This document shows, piece by piece, positions 25,174-34,243 of a DNA stretch of 64,000 bases (position 1 is the first letter of the stretch; every line of letters starts with the position of its first letter). The translations under genes and the position numbers were made by a program. The DNA lies in NCBI RefSeq assembly GCF_900116225.1, contig NZ_FOZZ01000008.1, forward strand, positions 114,050 through 178,049, given 5' to 3'. Source of the DNA: Sphingobacterium wenxiniae. Lineage in GTDB: Bacteria > Bacteroidota > Bacteroidia > Sphingobacteriales > Sphingobacteriaceae. The notes under the pieces are model-generated. The model made no database searches, was not told the DNA's origin, and saw only the letters and a program-made list of their open reading frames with translations.

Positions 25174-25237
25174 CTTTAAAATTTATTTTTTTGTACGATT
25201 TTTGTATATTAATTCATGTAGTCTAAATCTGACAATT

Positions 25238-25257
25238 TATAATGATAAATCATTATC
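25238..25257. promoter_or_regulatory. Fur-box-like palindrome
   Basis: ATAATGATAAATCATTAT is a near-perfect inverted repeat that equals the classical 19-bp Fur box except for one inserted base in the middle. It lies about 290 bp before nrdH and 108 bp before the S9 peptidase. Fur repression of class Ib nrd operons is documented in enterobacteria, which makes the match notable. Which gene it serves, and whether Fur binds, is untested. Confidence 0.45.
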
Positions 25258-25364
25258 TTTTTCTAGATTTTGTCCCTCAGTGATTTGACTCTCGAAAGAA
25301 TGCTTTTCTGCTATTTTTTTTGATGTGACTTTATAAATCGTTAACTTCAAAAAAACTAAATACC

Positions 25365-27776
25365 ATGAAACTAATTTTTAATTTACTACTTGTCTCTTTA
25401 TTGGGAATGGGGACGATGTATGCGCAGGAAAATGTCACATACCAGAGACCTAGCCCAGAAATTTTAAGCCTTGCGGATTACCAACGCCCGCCGAGCGTAA
25501 TGCTCAATCAAGACAAAAGTTGGATGGTTTTATCTTATCGCTCGACGTATAAAAGTCTGGACGAGCTCAATCAGGAGGAGGTGCGGTTGGCAGGTCTGCG
25601 AATTAATCCGGTGACCAATATATCCAGCACAACGACCTATGTCAACAATATCAAATTGAAAAAATTGGGGTCGGATGAAGAAATCCAGGTGAGCGGACTG
25701 CCGCAACAGGTCCGTATTTCCAACACAAGTTTTTCCCCGGATGGTTCGCTATTAGCGTTTACCCATACTACTGGAACAGGGGTAGAGCTTTGGGTAGTGG
25801 AATTGGCGACTGCACAGGCCCGCAAACTGAGTGAAGCAGATCTGAATGCCAATATGGGGATGCCATACTCCTGGTATAAAGATGGATCAAAGTTGTTGGT
25901 CAATAAGTTGCCGACTGATAGGGCCAAGCTCATTGACAGCAGCAAAGATTTGCCTACAGGGCCTATCGTTTCCACAAGTGGTGGTCAGGTTTCGCAGTTG
26001 CGTACTTATCAGGATTTGTTGAAAAATCCACAGGATGAAGCGAATTTTGAGACCTTAGCACAATCGGAATTGTATACTGTAGATCTAAACGGTAAGCAGG
26101 AGAAATTCTTAGACAAAGCTATCTACGGTATGCAGGCTTTCTCTCCTGACGGACAGTATCTGATGGTAACCACTATCAAGAAACCTTTTTCTTATGTTGT
26201 GCCACTTTACTCTTTCCCACAAGAAACCGCCGTTTACGATTTGCAGGGCAATTTGGTGAAAGTTGTCAACGAAGTACCTTTGAACGAGATACAACCGAAA
26301 GGATTTTCGTCTACGCGCAAAGGAAAAAGAGGGATGTATTGGCGTGGTGATAAAGCGGCATCGGTGTATTATGTAGAGGCCTTGGATGAAGGTGATGCGT
26401 CGAAAAAAGTAGAATATCGGGATGAGCTGTTCTCGTGGGATGCGCCTTTTGATGGGCAACCGGTATCATTGACGAAGGTAGCCGATCGTTTTTCAAGAGT
26501 AATATGGGGTGATCAGACGCATGCGTTAGTTTACACGATGTGGTACGATACACGAAATGAAAAGATTTTCGCCCTCAACCCACAGACCAAAGAAAGTAAG
26601 TTGATTTCTGAGAGAAATTCACAAGATGTATATAGCCACCCAGGTTCGGTGTATACGGAGCGGAATGCATATGGCAATTATGTAATGTATGTTGATAAGG
26701 GGAAAAGCTATTGGGTATCGCAAGGCTATACGAAAGAAGGACAGTTCCCTTATGTTGAAGAAATGGATTTGGGAACGCTGAGTAAAAAACGTTTGTATAC
26801 CGTTAACAATCCTGGGAAGAAAGAGAGTATTGTTTCTCTGGTAGATGTGAAAAAAGGGGATTTGCTGGTTTCTGTAGAATCACAGACCGAATACCCCAAC
26901 TTCTACATGAAGAATTTCAAAAATAATAAAGCAAAGGCTTTGACCAATTTTGCTAATCCTTTTAAAGGTTTAGAAGGCGTACATAAGGAAGTTATCCATT
27001 ATAAACGTGCGGATGGTGTTGACTTGTCGGGTACACTCTATCTCCCTGCCGGATACGATAAAACGGCTAAAACCGAAAAATTGCCACTATTGATTTGGGC
27101 GTATCCTACGGAGTATAAAGACCGTGCTACGGCTGGTCAAAGTACAGCAAATCCGAATGAGTTCACATTTCCTTATTATGGTTCTTTTGTCTATTGGGCA
27201 GCTAAGGGATATGCCGTGTTGGACGACGCAGCTTTCCCGATCATCGGTGAAGGCGATGAAGAGCCTAACGATACATTTATTGAGCAATTGGTTGCTAATG
27301 GTGCAGCAGCTATCGATGCGGTTGATAAATTGGGGTATATAGACCGTAGTCGGGTAGGTGTCGGTGGACACTCTTATGGTGCTTTCATGACGGCTAATCT
27401 ATTAACACACTCGGATTTGTTTGCCGTTGGTATTGCTCGTTCGGGGGCATATAACCGTACGCTTACACCTTTTGGTTTCCAGATGGAACAACGTAATTAT
27501 TGGGATAATCCGGATCTGTATAACCGCATGTCGCCGTTTATGAATGCACATAAAATGAAAACCCCGATGTTGTTGATTCATGGTGACGCAGACAACAACC
27601 CGGGAACATTTACCTTACAGACTGAGCGTTACTTTCAGGCACTGAAGAATTTGGGAGCTCCTGTTCGGATGGTCTTACTCCCATTTGAATCGCATGGCTA
27701 TGCTGCTGAAGAAAGCATTATGCACACGCTTTGGGAACAGGATCAGTTTTTGGAGAAATATTTGAAGAATAAATAA
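25365..27776 (+). CDS. Secreted S9-family (prolyl oligopeptidase-like) peptidase
   Basis: 803 residues with a signal peptide (ends GMGTMYAQ). The N-terminal part (about 60-560) is a beta-propeller as in DPP IV/acylaminoacyl peptidases, and the C-terminal alpha/beta-hydrolase domain carries the triad: Ser near 670 in GGHSYGAFM, Asp near 739 in IHGDADNNPG, and His near 775 in ESHGYAAEE. The serine context is shared with secreted glutamyl endopeptidase-like S9 enzymes of Bacteroidota. It probably trims peptides in the periplasm. The Fur-like palindrome lies 108 bp upstream. Confidence 0.9.
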   Translation: MKLIFNLLLVSLLGMGTMYAQENVTYQRPSPEILSLADYQRPPSVMLNQDKSWMVLSYRSTYKSLDELNQEEVRLAGLRINPVTNISSTTTYVNNIKLKKLGSDEEIQVSGLPQQVRISNTSFSPDGSLLAFTHTTGTGVELWVVELATAQARKLSEADLNANMGMPYSWYKDGSKLLVNKLPTDRAKLIDSSKDLPTGPIVSTSGGQVSQLRTYQDLLKNPQDEANFETLAQSELYTVDLNGKQEKFLDKAIYGMQAFSPDGQYLMVTTIKKPFSYVVPLYSFPQETAVYDLQGNLVKVVNEVPLNEIQPKGFSSTRKGKRGMYWRGDKAASVYYVEALDEGDASKKVEYRDELFSWDAPFDGQPVSLTKVADRFSRVIWGDQTHALVYTMWYDTRNEKIFALNPQTKESKLISERNSQDVYSHPGSVYTERNAYGNYVMYVDKGKSYWVSQGYTKEGQFPYVEEMDLGTLSKKRLYTVNNPGKKESIVSLVDVKKGDLLVSVESQTEYPNFYMKNFKNNKAKALTNFANPFKGLEGVHKEVIHYKRADGVDLSGTLYLPAGYDKTAKTEKLPLLIWAYPTEYKDRATAGQSTANPNEFTFPYYGSFVYWAAKGYAVLDDAAFPIIGEGDEEPNDTFIEQLVANGAAAIDAVDKLGYIDRSRVGVGGHSYGAFMTANLLTHSDLFAVGIARSGAYNRTLTPFGFQMEQRNYWDNPDLYNRMSPFMNAHKMKTPMLLIHGDADNNPGTFTLQTERYFQALKNLGAPVRMVLLPFESHGYAAEESIMHTLWEQDQFLEKYLKNK

Positions 27777-27778
27777 AA

Positions 27779-27811
27779 GATAGAAGGGGATGCTTAGCAT
27801 CCCCTTCTATC
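27779..27811. terminator. Bidirectional terminator, S9 peptidase / DUF2911
   Basis: About 15 bp perfect arms (GATAGAAGGGGATGC / GCATCCCCTTCTATC) lie between converging genes, with T-rich tails on both sides. Confidence 0.9.
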
Positions 27812-27813
27812 TT

Positions 27814-28335
27814 TTATTTTGCAGCCTTTACGGTGAAAGGAACAGCATACTCACCCCATGCGAAGGTTACTAACCCCGAAGGTGCAACACTGACGTTGAG
27901 CTGTTCTTGCATAGAACCAGTTGAACTATTGCTGACGTCAACCCGTAACGCATCTTCGTTCTGGTCATACTGTGTTCCCCATTTCTTCCAGACTTTGTTG
28001 AAGATAACAGTAGTTTGGTATTCGCCGGGAATACTGTGGATACTGTACTTGCCTGCAGGAAGAGGTTTTCCGTCTACGGTTACATCTTTATCGACTTCGA
28101 ACGTGGTCGCCTCATTGGCTCCGGTACGCCATACTTGTCCGGCAGGAGCAATATCAACCCCAAGCTGTCTTCCCTTCAAGGAAGGTTTGCTGTAGTGGAT
28201 GTCAATGGTAACACCATCTTCGGTCGTTACTTTGACGCTGTCAGGAGGACTTGGTCTTTGGCTTTTGTCGCTCTGGGCCCACCCAAAGGAGCATAGGAAT
28301 GTCAGGAAACTTAAAATCAGGACTGTTTTTTTCAT
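27814..28335 (-). CDS. DUF2911 secreted protein
   Basis: 173 residues with a signal peptide (ends SFGWAQ). The mature part matches DUF2911, common in Bacteroidota: IDIHYSKPSLKGRQLG, then WRTGANEATTFEV and KYSIHSIPGEYQTTVIFN. The fold appears to be a beta-sandwich; no function is established. It is monocistronic, with terminators on both sides. Confidence 0.88.
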   Translation of the reverse strand: MKKTVLILSFLTFLCSFGWAQSDKSQRPSPPDSVKVTTEDGVTIDIHYSKPSLKGRQLGVDIAPAGQVWRTGANEATTFEVDKDVTVDGKPLPAGKYSIHSIPGEYQTTVIFNKVWKKWGTQYDQNEDALRVDVSNSSTGSMQEQLNVSVAPSGLVTFAWGEYAVPFTVKAAK

Positions 28336-28403
28336 AACTTTTATGTGTTTATATCTTTACCTAAAGATAACGGTTTTCGGTGGAATTTAGTTTGGGAGAA
28401 GTG

Positions 28404-28450
28404 GTAAAAAAATGAAGCCTTCAGAAGTTTTCAAAACTTCTGAAGGTTGT
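28404..28450 (-). terminator. Terminator at the end of the ilv-leu array (after ilvA)
   Basis: CCTTCAGAAGTTTT and AAAACTTCTGAAGG (28418-28446) form a 14-bp stem with one central base; on the minus strand it is followed by CATTTTTTT. It terminates the array behind ilvA. Confidence 0.85.
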
Positions 28451-28470
28451 TAAAACAAAAATTTATCAGA

Positions 28471-29718
28471 TTAAACCAAATACTCAAACAAGGTTTGGTC
28501 TTTATTGATCTCGATGAAGTCAAATTTATAGGATTTCAATCGTTCGATAAGCGATGTATAATCTTTCGGATCGTTTAGCTCTATACCAATGAGGGCGGGA
28601 CCTCTTTCGCGTTCGGTTTTCTTGATATACTCGAAACGTGTTATATCATCTTTGGCACCAAGGACTTCCGTTACCAAAAGACGCAATGCTCCTGGGCGTT
28701 GAGGAAAACGCACGATGAAGTAGTGTTTAAAGCCTTCATAAAGCAACGACATTTCCTTGATTTCACTCATGCGGTCGATGTCGTTATTACCTCCCGAGAC
28801 AATACATACAACTTTCTTGCCTTTGATTTCTTCTTTATGGAATTCTAATGCGGCTACTGAAAGCGCACCAGCCGGTTCGACGACGATCGCATCTTTATTG
28901 TACAATTGCAGGATGGTTGTACAGATTTTCCCTTCCGGAATGGATTTTACCGAATCTAACAGTTGGCTACTGATATTGTACGTCAATGCACCAATTTTCT
29001 TCACAGCAGCGCCATCGACAAATTTGTTGATATGTTCCAATTCAATAGGGCCTCCATTGGCCAGTGCTGCTTGCATGGACGGAGCGCCTTCGGGCTCTAC
29101 ACCGTAGAGTTTGACATAAGGGGCGTATTTACGTATATGATAACCCAAACCGGAGGACAGTCCACCACCACCGATAGGGATGAAAATAGCCTCCACATCA
29201 GGCATATCTTCCAGGATTTCTACGGCAACTGTACCTTGTCCTTCAATAACCTTGAGATCGTCGAAAGGCGGGATAAAGGTCATGTCATGCTGTTTGGCAT
29301 ATTCCAAAGCTGCCTTTTGGCAGTCGTCAAATGTATCACCTGTCAATACGATTTCGATGTTGCCATTTCCCCACATCTCGGTTTGGGTAATTTTCTGACG
29401 AGGGGTCGGACCTGGCATGAAAATCACACCTTTGATGTCTAATTTTTTGCAGGAAAAAGCCACGCCTTGCGCATGATTTCCTGCACTGGCACAGACTACA
29501 CCTTTGGCTCTTTCGGTTTCGGACAGACTGTTGATTTTATTGAAAGCGCCACGTAGTTTATAAGAACGGACGACCTGAAGATCTTCACGTTTTAGATAAA
29601 CTTCTGCACCATATTTTTCAGAAAGATGGATATTGTACTGCAAAGGTGTGCGAGTAACGACATCCTTTATCCTTTCTTTTGCTTGGAGTGAATTAATGTT
29701 TAGTGTTGATAAATCCAT
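28471..29718 (-). CDS. ilvA: Threonine dehydratase (biosynthetic)
   Basis: 415 residues. A PLP enzyme converting threonine to 2-oxobutanoate, the first step of isoleucine synthesis. The PLP Lys is in VVRSYKLRGAFNKI near 50-63, the glycine loop is PIGGGGLSSGLG near 180-195, and VSGGNNDIDRM follows. The C-terminal ACT-like regulatory domain (about 330-415, KHYFIVRFPQRPGALRLLV) is present once, so this is the shorter form with a single regulatory unit. It is the last gene of the array, downstream of yraN. Confidence 0.93.
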   Translation of the reverse strand: MDLSTLNINSLQAKERIKDVVTRTPLQYNIHLSEKYGAEVYLKREDLQVVRSYKLRGAFNKINSLSETERAKGVVCASAGNHAQGVAFSCKKLDIKGVIFMPGPTPRQKITQTEMWGNGNIEIVLTGDTFDDCQKAALEYAKQHDMTFIPPFDDLKVIEGQGTVAVEILEDMPDVEAIFIPIGGGGLSSGLGYHIRKYAPYVKLYGVEPEGAPSMQAALANGGPIELEHINKFVDGAAVKKIGALTYNISSQLLDSVKSIPEGKICTTILQLYNKDAIVVEPAGALSVAALEFHKEEIKGKKVVCIVSGGNNDIDRMSEIKEMSLLYEGFKHYFIVRFPQRPGALRLLVTEVLGAKDDITRFEYIKKTERERGPALIGIELNDPKDYTSLIERLKSYKFDFIEINKDQTLFEYLV

Positions 29719-29782
29719 TTTAAATTAAAATCAAAAAGTATAGAGGTGATTGGATTTTGGTAAAGGTTGTACACTGGGTTGC

Positions 29783-30145
29783 CTAATTGCTCCAAAAAGC
29801 ATCTTTTATCAGTTGTACGTTTGCTTCTTTGTTATTTTGTACATGGATGGAGACAATATCAAACCGAATATCGCCTTCATGACCGTTTATTCTTAGATAA
29901 GCTTCTGCCGCTTTGATGAGGTTTCGTTGTTTTCGTTCGTCGACAAAGCTAAAGGGCTCACCAAATGCCGTTGATGTACGGATTTTTACTTCTACAAAGA
30001 CCAGTATATCGGCATCTTTAGCGATGATGTCTACCTCCCAATGCTTGTATCTCCAATTGGTTGCCAAGATTTGGTAAGCCTGAGCTTCGAGATAACGTTT
30101 GGCTTCCTGTTCTCCAAATTGTCCAAGTTGCAGGTGAGTAGCCAT
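29783..30145 (-). CDS. YraN/UPF0102 putative endonuclease-fold protein
   Basis: 120 residues from ATG 30145 (MATHLQLGQFGEQEAKRYLE); the longer frame to 30205 runs into the leuA hairpin and lacks homology. The UPF0102 pattern is clear: GEQEAKRYLEAQAYQILATN, then WEVDIIAKDADILVFVEVKI (the restriction-endonuclease-like D-ExK core). Members bind or process branched DNA and are often near housekeeping genes. Its place between leuA and ilvA is an accessory insertion in the pathway array. Confidence 0.88.
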   Translation of the reverse strand: MATHLQLGQFGEQEAKRYLEAQAYQILATNWRYKHWEVDIIAKDADILVFVEVKIRTSTAFGEPFSFVDERKQRNLIKAAEAYLRINGHEGDIRFDIVSIHVQNNKEANVQLIKDAFWSN

Positions 30146-30184
30146 TTGTAGTATTGGGTATTGCGGTGTCTTGAGATATTGAAG

Positions 30185-30224
30185 GAACAAAGAAGAAAGA
30201 GACAAGTGTCCTTCTTCTTTGTTC
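30185..30224 (-). repeat. Hairpin downstream of leuA
   Basis: GAACAAAGAAGAA and TTCTTCTTTGTTC arms enclose a GACAAGTGTCC-rich centre with its own small inverted repeat. It could reduce transcription between leuA and yraN. Confidence 0.6.
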
Positions 30225-30236
30225 TTCTTCTTTCAT

Positions 30237-31391
30237 CTACTTCACTAACGCATGCAAATCATCGTCGTTTACATCTTTTTTGGCATCGGCCATTACGAGG
30301 AACTTCTCATATACAGAAGCCAAAGCCTCTTTATCCAATTGATAACCCAAACGTTCCAAATGGTGTTTTAACGCATGGCGACCTGAACGAGCCGTTAAAA
30401 TGATGTCAGCTTCTTCCAGGCCAACATCTTCCGGACGGATGATTTCGTAAGTTTCACGATGCTTCAAAAAACCATCTTGATGTATACCCGAACTGTGTGC
30501 AAAGGCGTTACGACCTACGAGAGCCTTGTTTGGTTGTACAGGCATGTTCATCATCTCGCTGACCTTGCGGGAGATATAAGTGAACATTTTGGTGTCGATA
30601 TTGGAAGTCAGATTACCGAATTCTTTGTTGTGGACTTTCAATATCATGGCTACTTCTTCCAGCGAAGTATTGCCGGCACGCTCACCGATACCATTGATCG
30701 TACATTCTACCTGACGGGCACCATTTTTCACGGCAGCGATGGAATTTGCTGTTGCCAGACCTAAGTCATTGTGACAATGTGCAGAGATGATCGCTTGATC
30801 GATATTTTTTACATTTTCTTTTAAGTATTTGATTTTAGCACCGTATTGCTCAGGCAAACAATAACCGTTGGTATCTGGGATATTGACTACCGTTGCACCC
30901 GCAGCGATTACGCCTTCGACCATTTTTGCTAAAAACTCCAAGTCCGCACGCCCTGCATCTTCCGCATAAAATTCTACGTCTTCTACGTAGCCTTTTGCGT
31001 GTTTTACAGCAGCAACCGCTCTCTCAAGAATTTCCTCGCGCGTACTGTTGAATTTGTATTGTATATGCACATCGGATGACCCGATTCCGGTATGGATACG
31101 TGGTCTTTTGGCATATTTCAATGCCTCTGCAGCTACATCAATGTCATTTTTGTTGGCACGTGTCAATGCACAGATGATGACATTGTTCACTGCTTTGGAC
31201 AGCTCAACGACCGACTGAAAGTCTCCTGGACTGGATACTGGAAACCCCGCTTCTATAATATCCACACCGAGACGCTCTAAGTCTTTGGCGATGTCAATTT
31301 TTTCAGGAGTGGTCAGCTGGCAGCCCGGTACCTGTTCGCCATCGCGAAGCGTGGTATCGAAAATATATAAGTGATTCGGATCGTGTAACAT
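30237..31391 (-). CDS. leuA: 2-isopropylmalate synthase, short form
   Basis: 384 residues. It joins acetyl-CoA and 2-oxoisovalerate in the first leucine-specific step. The TIM-barrel motifs are [20 protein letters not shown] near 12-30, the metal site [13 protein letters not shown] near 200 and [15 protein letters not shown] near 235. The helical linker domain continues to the end, but the C-terminal LeuA regulatory domain that binds leucine, present in roughly 500-residue forms, is absent. Feedback inhibition by leucine is therefore doubtful. It lies in the array between leuB and yraN. Confidence 0.93.
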   Translation of the reverse strand: MLHDPNHLYIFDTTLRDGEQVPGCQLTTPEKIDIAKDLERLGVDIIEAGFPVSSPGDFQSVVELSKAVNNVIICALTRANKNDIDVAAEALKYAKRPRIHTGIGSSDVHIQYKFNSTREEILERAVAAVKHAKGYVEDVEFYAEDAGRADLEFLAKMVEGVIAAGATVVNIPDTNGYCLPEQYGAKIKYLKENVKNIDQAIISAHCHNDLGLATANSIAAVKNGARQVECTINGIGERAGNTSLEEVAMILKVHNKEFGNLTSNIDTKMFTYISRKVSEMMNMPVQPNKALVGRNAFAHSSGIHQDGFLKHRETYEIIRPEDVGLEEADIILTARSGRHALKHHLERLGYQLDKEALASVYEKFLVMADAKKDVNDDDLHALVK

Positions 31392-31418
31392 AGTTTAAAA
31401 TTAAAAATTATTTTTCAA

Positions 31419-31445
31419 ATGAGCTCGCTAAAGCTCGGTTAAAAA
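31419..31445. repeat. GAGCT-hairpin repeat, copy 1
   Basis: The segment ATGAGCTCGCTAAAGCTCGG plus TTAAAA recurs with two changes at 53592-53617. The core GAGCTN4-7AGCTC forms a small hairpin. It is in the leuB-leuA spacer. Confidence 0.7.
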
Positions 31446-31447
31446 TT

Positions 31448-31528
31448 GTAATGTGAAAATTTGCGAATGAGAAAATTTGAAAATGACATGTATTTCGGTA
31501 ATTCATTTTCAAATTTCCAAATTATCCA
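31448..31528. repeat. AAATTTGAAAATG repeat at the leuB end
   Basis: An imperfect inverted repeat of GAAAATTTGAAAATG and CATTTTCAAATTTCC units lies between leuB and leuA. It includes the leuB stop codon region (GATAATTTGG on the minus strand). A related segment lies at 32670-32705. Confidence 0.65.
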
Positions 31529-32598
31529 ATCAAAAACTCTAACACCTTAGCGCCCATCTCGTTTGTTCCCAATATACGGTCGGCGGGAGTTTCTGGATTC
31601 GCAATATCACCTGTTCTCCAACCTGCTTTTAATGTATCTGCAACAGCTGTGGTAACGGCTTTTGCTTCTTCTTGAAGACCAAAAGCAATATCCAGCAATA
31701 GAGCTGCCGAGAGGATAGAGGCCAGAGGGTTCGCTTTATTTTGTCCGGCAATATCGTGTGCTGAACCATGGATTGGCTCAAAGAAACCGGTGCTGTCTCC
31801 GATAGATGCTGAAGCCAACATACCCATAGAACCTGCAATCTGAGATGCTTCATCGGTCAAAATATCACCGAAAAGGTTTGCCGTTAATACCACATCAAAT
31901 TTTTTCGGGTTTTTCACCAGTTGCATCGCTGCATTATCGATGAACATGTGTTCTGTTTCTACATCTGGGTATTCTTGTGCGATCTCCTGCACTACATCAC
32001 GCCATAAGCGAGAAGTTTCCAAAACATTGGCTTTATCTACCGAACATAGTTTTCTGTTACGCGTACGTGCCGCATCGTAAGCTTTGCGTGCAATACGTTC
32101 CACTTCATAACGGTGATAGTTCATCAAATCCGACGCGAAGGTATTGTCCTCGCTACGTACTTTCTCGCCGAAATAAACGTCGCCTGTGAGTTCGCGGAAG
32201 AATAAAATATCTGTTCCACGTAACACTTCCGGTTTTAGGCTGGAGGCATCCAAGAGTTCATCAAACAACAAAATCGGACGCAAATTGGCGTACAAACCTA
32301 ATTCCTTACGGATTTTTAACAACCCCTGTTCTGGACGTACTTTGGCTGATGGGTCATTGTCATATTTAGCATGACCTATTGCGCCAAATAGAATCGCATC
32401 AGCAGCTTTTGCCTTATCCAATGTCTCATCAGGTAATGGATTACCTGTAGCTTCGATAGCCGTATGTCCCATGATGGCTTCATCGAAACTGAATTCATGA
32501 CCATACTTTTCTGCGATGGCCTCTAAAATCTGCTTACCCCAAGTTGTTACCTCTTGTCCAATTCCGTCACCGGGAATGATTAAAATATTTTTTTTCAT
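31522..32598 (-). CDS. leuB: 3-isopropylmalate dehydrogenase
   Basis: 358 residues. It oxidises and decarboxylates 3-isopropylmalate in leucine synthesis. The N-terminal GDGIGQEV near 10-17, GLYANLRPI near 100 and the metal/substrate loop with DILTDEASQIAGSMGMLASA near 240-260 identify it. Length matches family. Its stop codon lies inside the AAATTTGAAAATG repeat (31448-31528). It is downstream of the ABC ATPase gene. Confidence 0.95.
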   Translation of the reverse strand: MKKNILIIPGDGIGQEVTTWGKQILEAIAEKYGHEFSFDEAIMGHTAIEATGNPLPDETLDKAKAADAILFGAIGHAKYDNDPSAKVRPEQGLLKIRKELGLYANLRPILLFDELLDASSLKPEVLRGTDILFFRELTGDVYFGEKVRSEDNTFASDLMNYHRYEVERIARKAYDAARTRNRKLCSVDKANVLETSRLWRDVVQEIAQEYPDVETEHMFIDNAAMQLVKNPKKFDVVLTANLFGDILTDEASQIAGSMGMLASASIGDSTGFFEPIHGSAHDIAGQNKANPLASILSAALLLDIAFGLQEEAKAVTTAVADTLKAGWRTGDIANPETPADRILGTNEMGAKVLEFLIG

Positions 32599-32669
32599 GT
32601 TTTTTACTTCCTAAACTCTTTGTTTATACTGATGATTAAATCGGGTAACCACAAGGGATTACCCCTACA

Positions 32670-32705
32670 TTTATTTCCAAATCTTCAAATTATCTCATTT
32701 ACAAA
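32670..32705. repeat. AAATCTTCAAATTATCTCATTT repeat at the ABC ATPase end
   Basis: The minus strand reads GTAAATGAGATAATTTGAAG followed by ATTTGG and contains the TGA stop codon of the ABC ATPase. It resembles the repeat in the leuB-leuA spacer (GATAATTTGGAAATTTG). Confidence 0.65.
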
Positions 32706-34239
32706 TTACCTTCGATGAGATTGCTATACTCGGGTCTCGAATTACTTCCCCTCTTTCCAAAATCAATTTATGATCTATACAAGATGGTAGCTGACTTTCA
32801 TAATGGCCTACATAAATTAGAGTTTTGCCATGTGCGCAAAGTTCATCCACTACAGCATTGAAATGCGTGGTCTGCGCAATATCCAAACCCTGACACGGCT
32901 CATCCAAAATCAATAATTGTGGATTCTTGATAATTGTTCGTGCTAATAATGCAAGACGCTGTTTCCCTAAGGGAAGGGTGTGCAAAAGTTGGTCTTTGTT
33001 CGGCAAAAGGTCAAAGAAATCCAGTAACTGTTCTATCTGTTTTTTCTCTTCATACTTGACATCAATAAACCAACCGATGCTGTCGTAAAAACCTGACGCT
33101 ATGGTATGCCATACAGTAGCACTTTTGTCAAAATACCAGTGCATCTCAGGCGATATAATGCCAATCTTTTCTTTAATATCCCAGATGCTTTCTCCAGAGC
33201 CACGTTTTGTACCGAATAGCCAGATGTCCGAAGCATAGGCTTGCGGGTGGTCTCCGTTCAAAAGGCTTAGTAATGTGGATTTCCCCGACCCATTAGGTCC
33301 TTGCAGAAGCCATTTTTCACCTGCATGGACAGTCCAGCTTACATTTTTCAGCACCACTTTGTCGCCATAGCGAACAGATACATTTTTAAGCTCGACCATA
33401 GTCTGACTGGTAACAGCAGGTTCACGTTGCAGGAAATATGGTAAACTCTTCTTCTCCCGAGCATTGTCTTGCGAGAAATCGCTTGCACTTTGTACCACTT
33501 TGAGCTTTCCGTTTTCAATTTCTGCAAAACGGTTGATGCAGGAGGGAAGATGTTGGTCGTTCGTGATGAGAATCAATGTCGTACCTTTGTGGCTTATCTC
33601 GTCGAAAAGGTCTAATAGATTCGCTCTGGATTGCTTATCCAATCCCGTAAACGGTTCGTCGATAATCAGTAATTGTGGGCAAAGCCAAAGCGCTTGTACC
33701 AGTTGCAACTTCTTGTGCTCTCCACTGGAAAGCTCTATCAGCTGTGTATCTTTACAATTTTCAAACCCCAAAGCATGCAGGATGTGCTCTACATCGGCAT
33801 ATTGCAGGTTATTTTTTGCACCAAAATGCATGAGATCAGCATAGACGGTCAGTGTATCGTTTTTCTGGAACTTGTTGTACCGTTGCTGATAGTAGAAGTT
33901 GCGGTCACCCTCTAAATTGGTAAATTGATACCAATTGGAGACATAATAAGCACGGGCGGGCAGGTTAAGCTGTTCGTTAAAATGAAAGGTAATTTCACCT
34001 GCGAATTTTTCCTGTCCTGCGATGGCTTTTGCCAAAGATGTTTTTCCTGTGCCGCTTTTTCCGCCAATTACCCAATTCTCACCGTTGTGTATTGACCAAT
34101 TAAGATCGTCCAATACAACCTGCCCGGCGTATTGGAGATTCAAATGGCTGATATGGACAAAATCCCCTCCTAACCTCCCCAAAGGGGAGGAACTATTCCC
34201 CTCCTTTGGAGGGGTTAGGGGAGGATTTTTATATACCAT
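32695..34239 (-). CDS. Double ABC ATPase, ModF-like
   Basis: 514 residues from ATG 34239, which lies 4 bp after the leuD stop. Two ABC domains: NBD1 (about 30-230) has GGKSGTGKTSLAKA and LSSGEHKKLQLVQALWLCP followed by LLIIDEPF; NBD2 (about 275-510) has GPNGSGKSTLLSLLNGD and a degenerate signature LPLGKQRLALLARTI before LLILDEPCQG. There are no membrane segments, and the pairing resembles ModF/PhrA-type proteins of unclear role. Residues 6-27 are encoded by a CCCCTAACCCC palindromic repeat (PPLTPPKEG...PLGRLGG). The true start may be further in. Confidence 0.85.
   Translation of the reverse strand: MVYKNPPLTPPKEGNSSSPLGRLGGDFVHISHLNLQYAGQVVLDDLNWSIHNGENWVIGGKSGTGKTSLAKAIAGQEKFAGEITFHFNEQLNLPARAYYVSNWYQFTNLEGDRNFYYQQRYNKFQKNDTLTVYADLMHFGAKNNLQYADVEHILHALGFENCKDTQLIELSSGEHKKLQLVQALWLCPQLLIIDEPFTGLDKQSRANLLDLFDEISHKGTTLILITNDQHLPSCINRFAEIENGKLKVVQSASDFSQDNAREKKSLPYFLQREPAVTSQTMVELKNVSVRYGDKVVLKNVSWTVHAGEKWLLQGPNGSGKSTLLSLLNGDHPQAYASDIWLFGTKRGSGESIWDIKEKIGIISPEMHWYFDKSATVWHTIASGFYDSIGWFIDVKYEEKKQIEQLLDFFDLLPNKDQLLHTLPLGKQRLALLARTIIKNPQLLILDEPCQGLDIAQTTHFNAVVDELCAHGKTLIYVGHYESQLPSCIDHKLILERGEVIRDPSIAISSKVICK
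34161..34227. repeat. Palindromic CCCCTAACCCCTCC repeat inside the ABC ATPase N-terminus
   Basis: AATCCCCTCCTAACCTCCCC followed by AAAGGGGAGG and CCCCTCCTTTGGAGGGG with TTAGGGGAGGATT is a full palindromic unit of the family seen at 38913-38943. It lies in frame between the MVYKN start and the first conserved residues of the ABC protein. Confidence 0.85.
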
Positions 34240-34243
34240 AATA

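Larger units (their letters stand above)
24948..25364. other. Divergent regulatory spacer: nrdHIEF / S9 peptidase
   Basis: A 417-bp AT-rich region without genes. It holds a Fur-like palindrome (25238-25257) and two DnaA-box-like nonamers (25076-25084, 25165-25173), described separately. No clear TTTG/TAnnTTTG promoter pair was found. Confidence 0.6.

Noticed and set aside
24948..25364. Replication origin
   Set aside because: Only two DnaA-box-like nonamers and no cluster, DNA-unwinding module or dnaA/dnaN neighbour.
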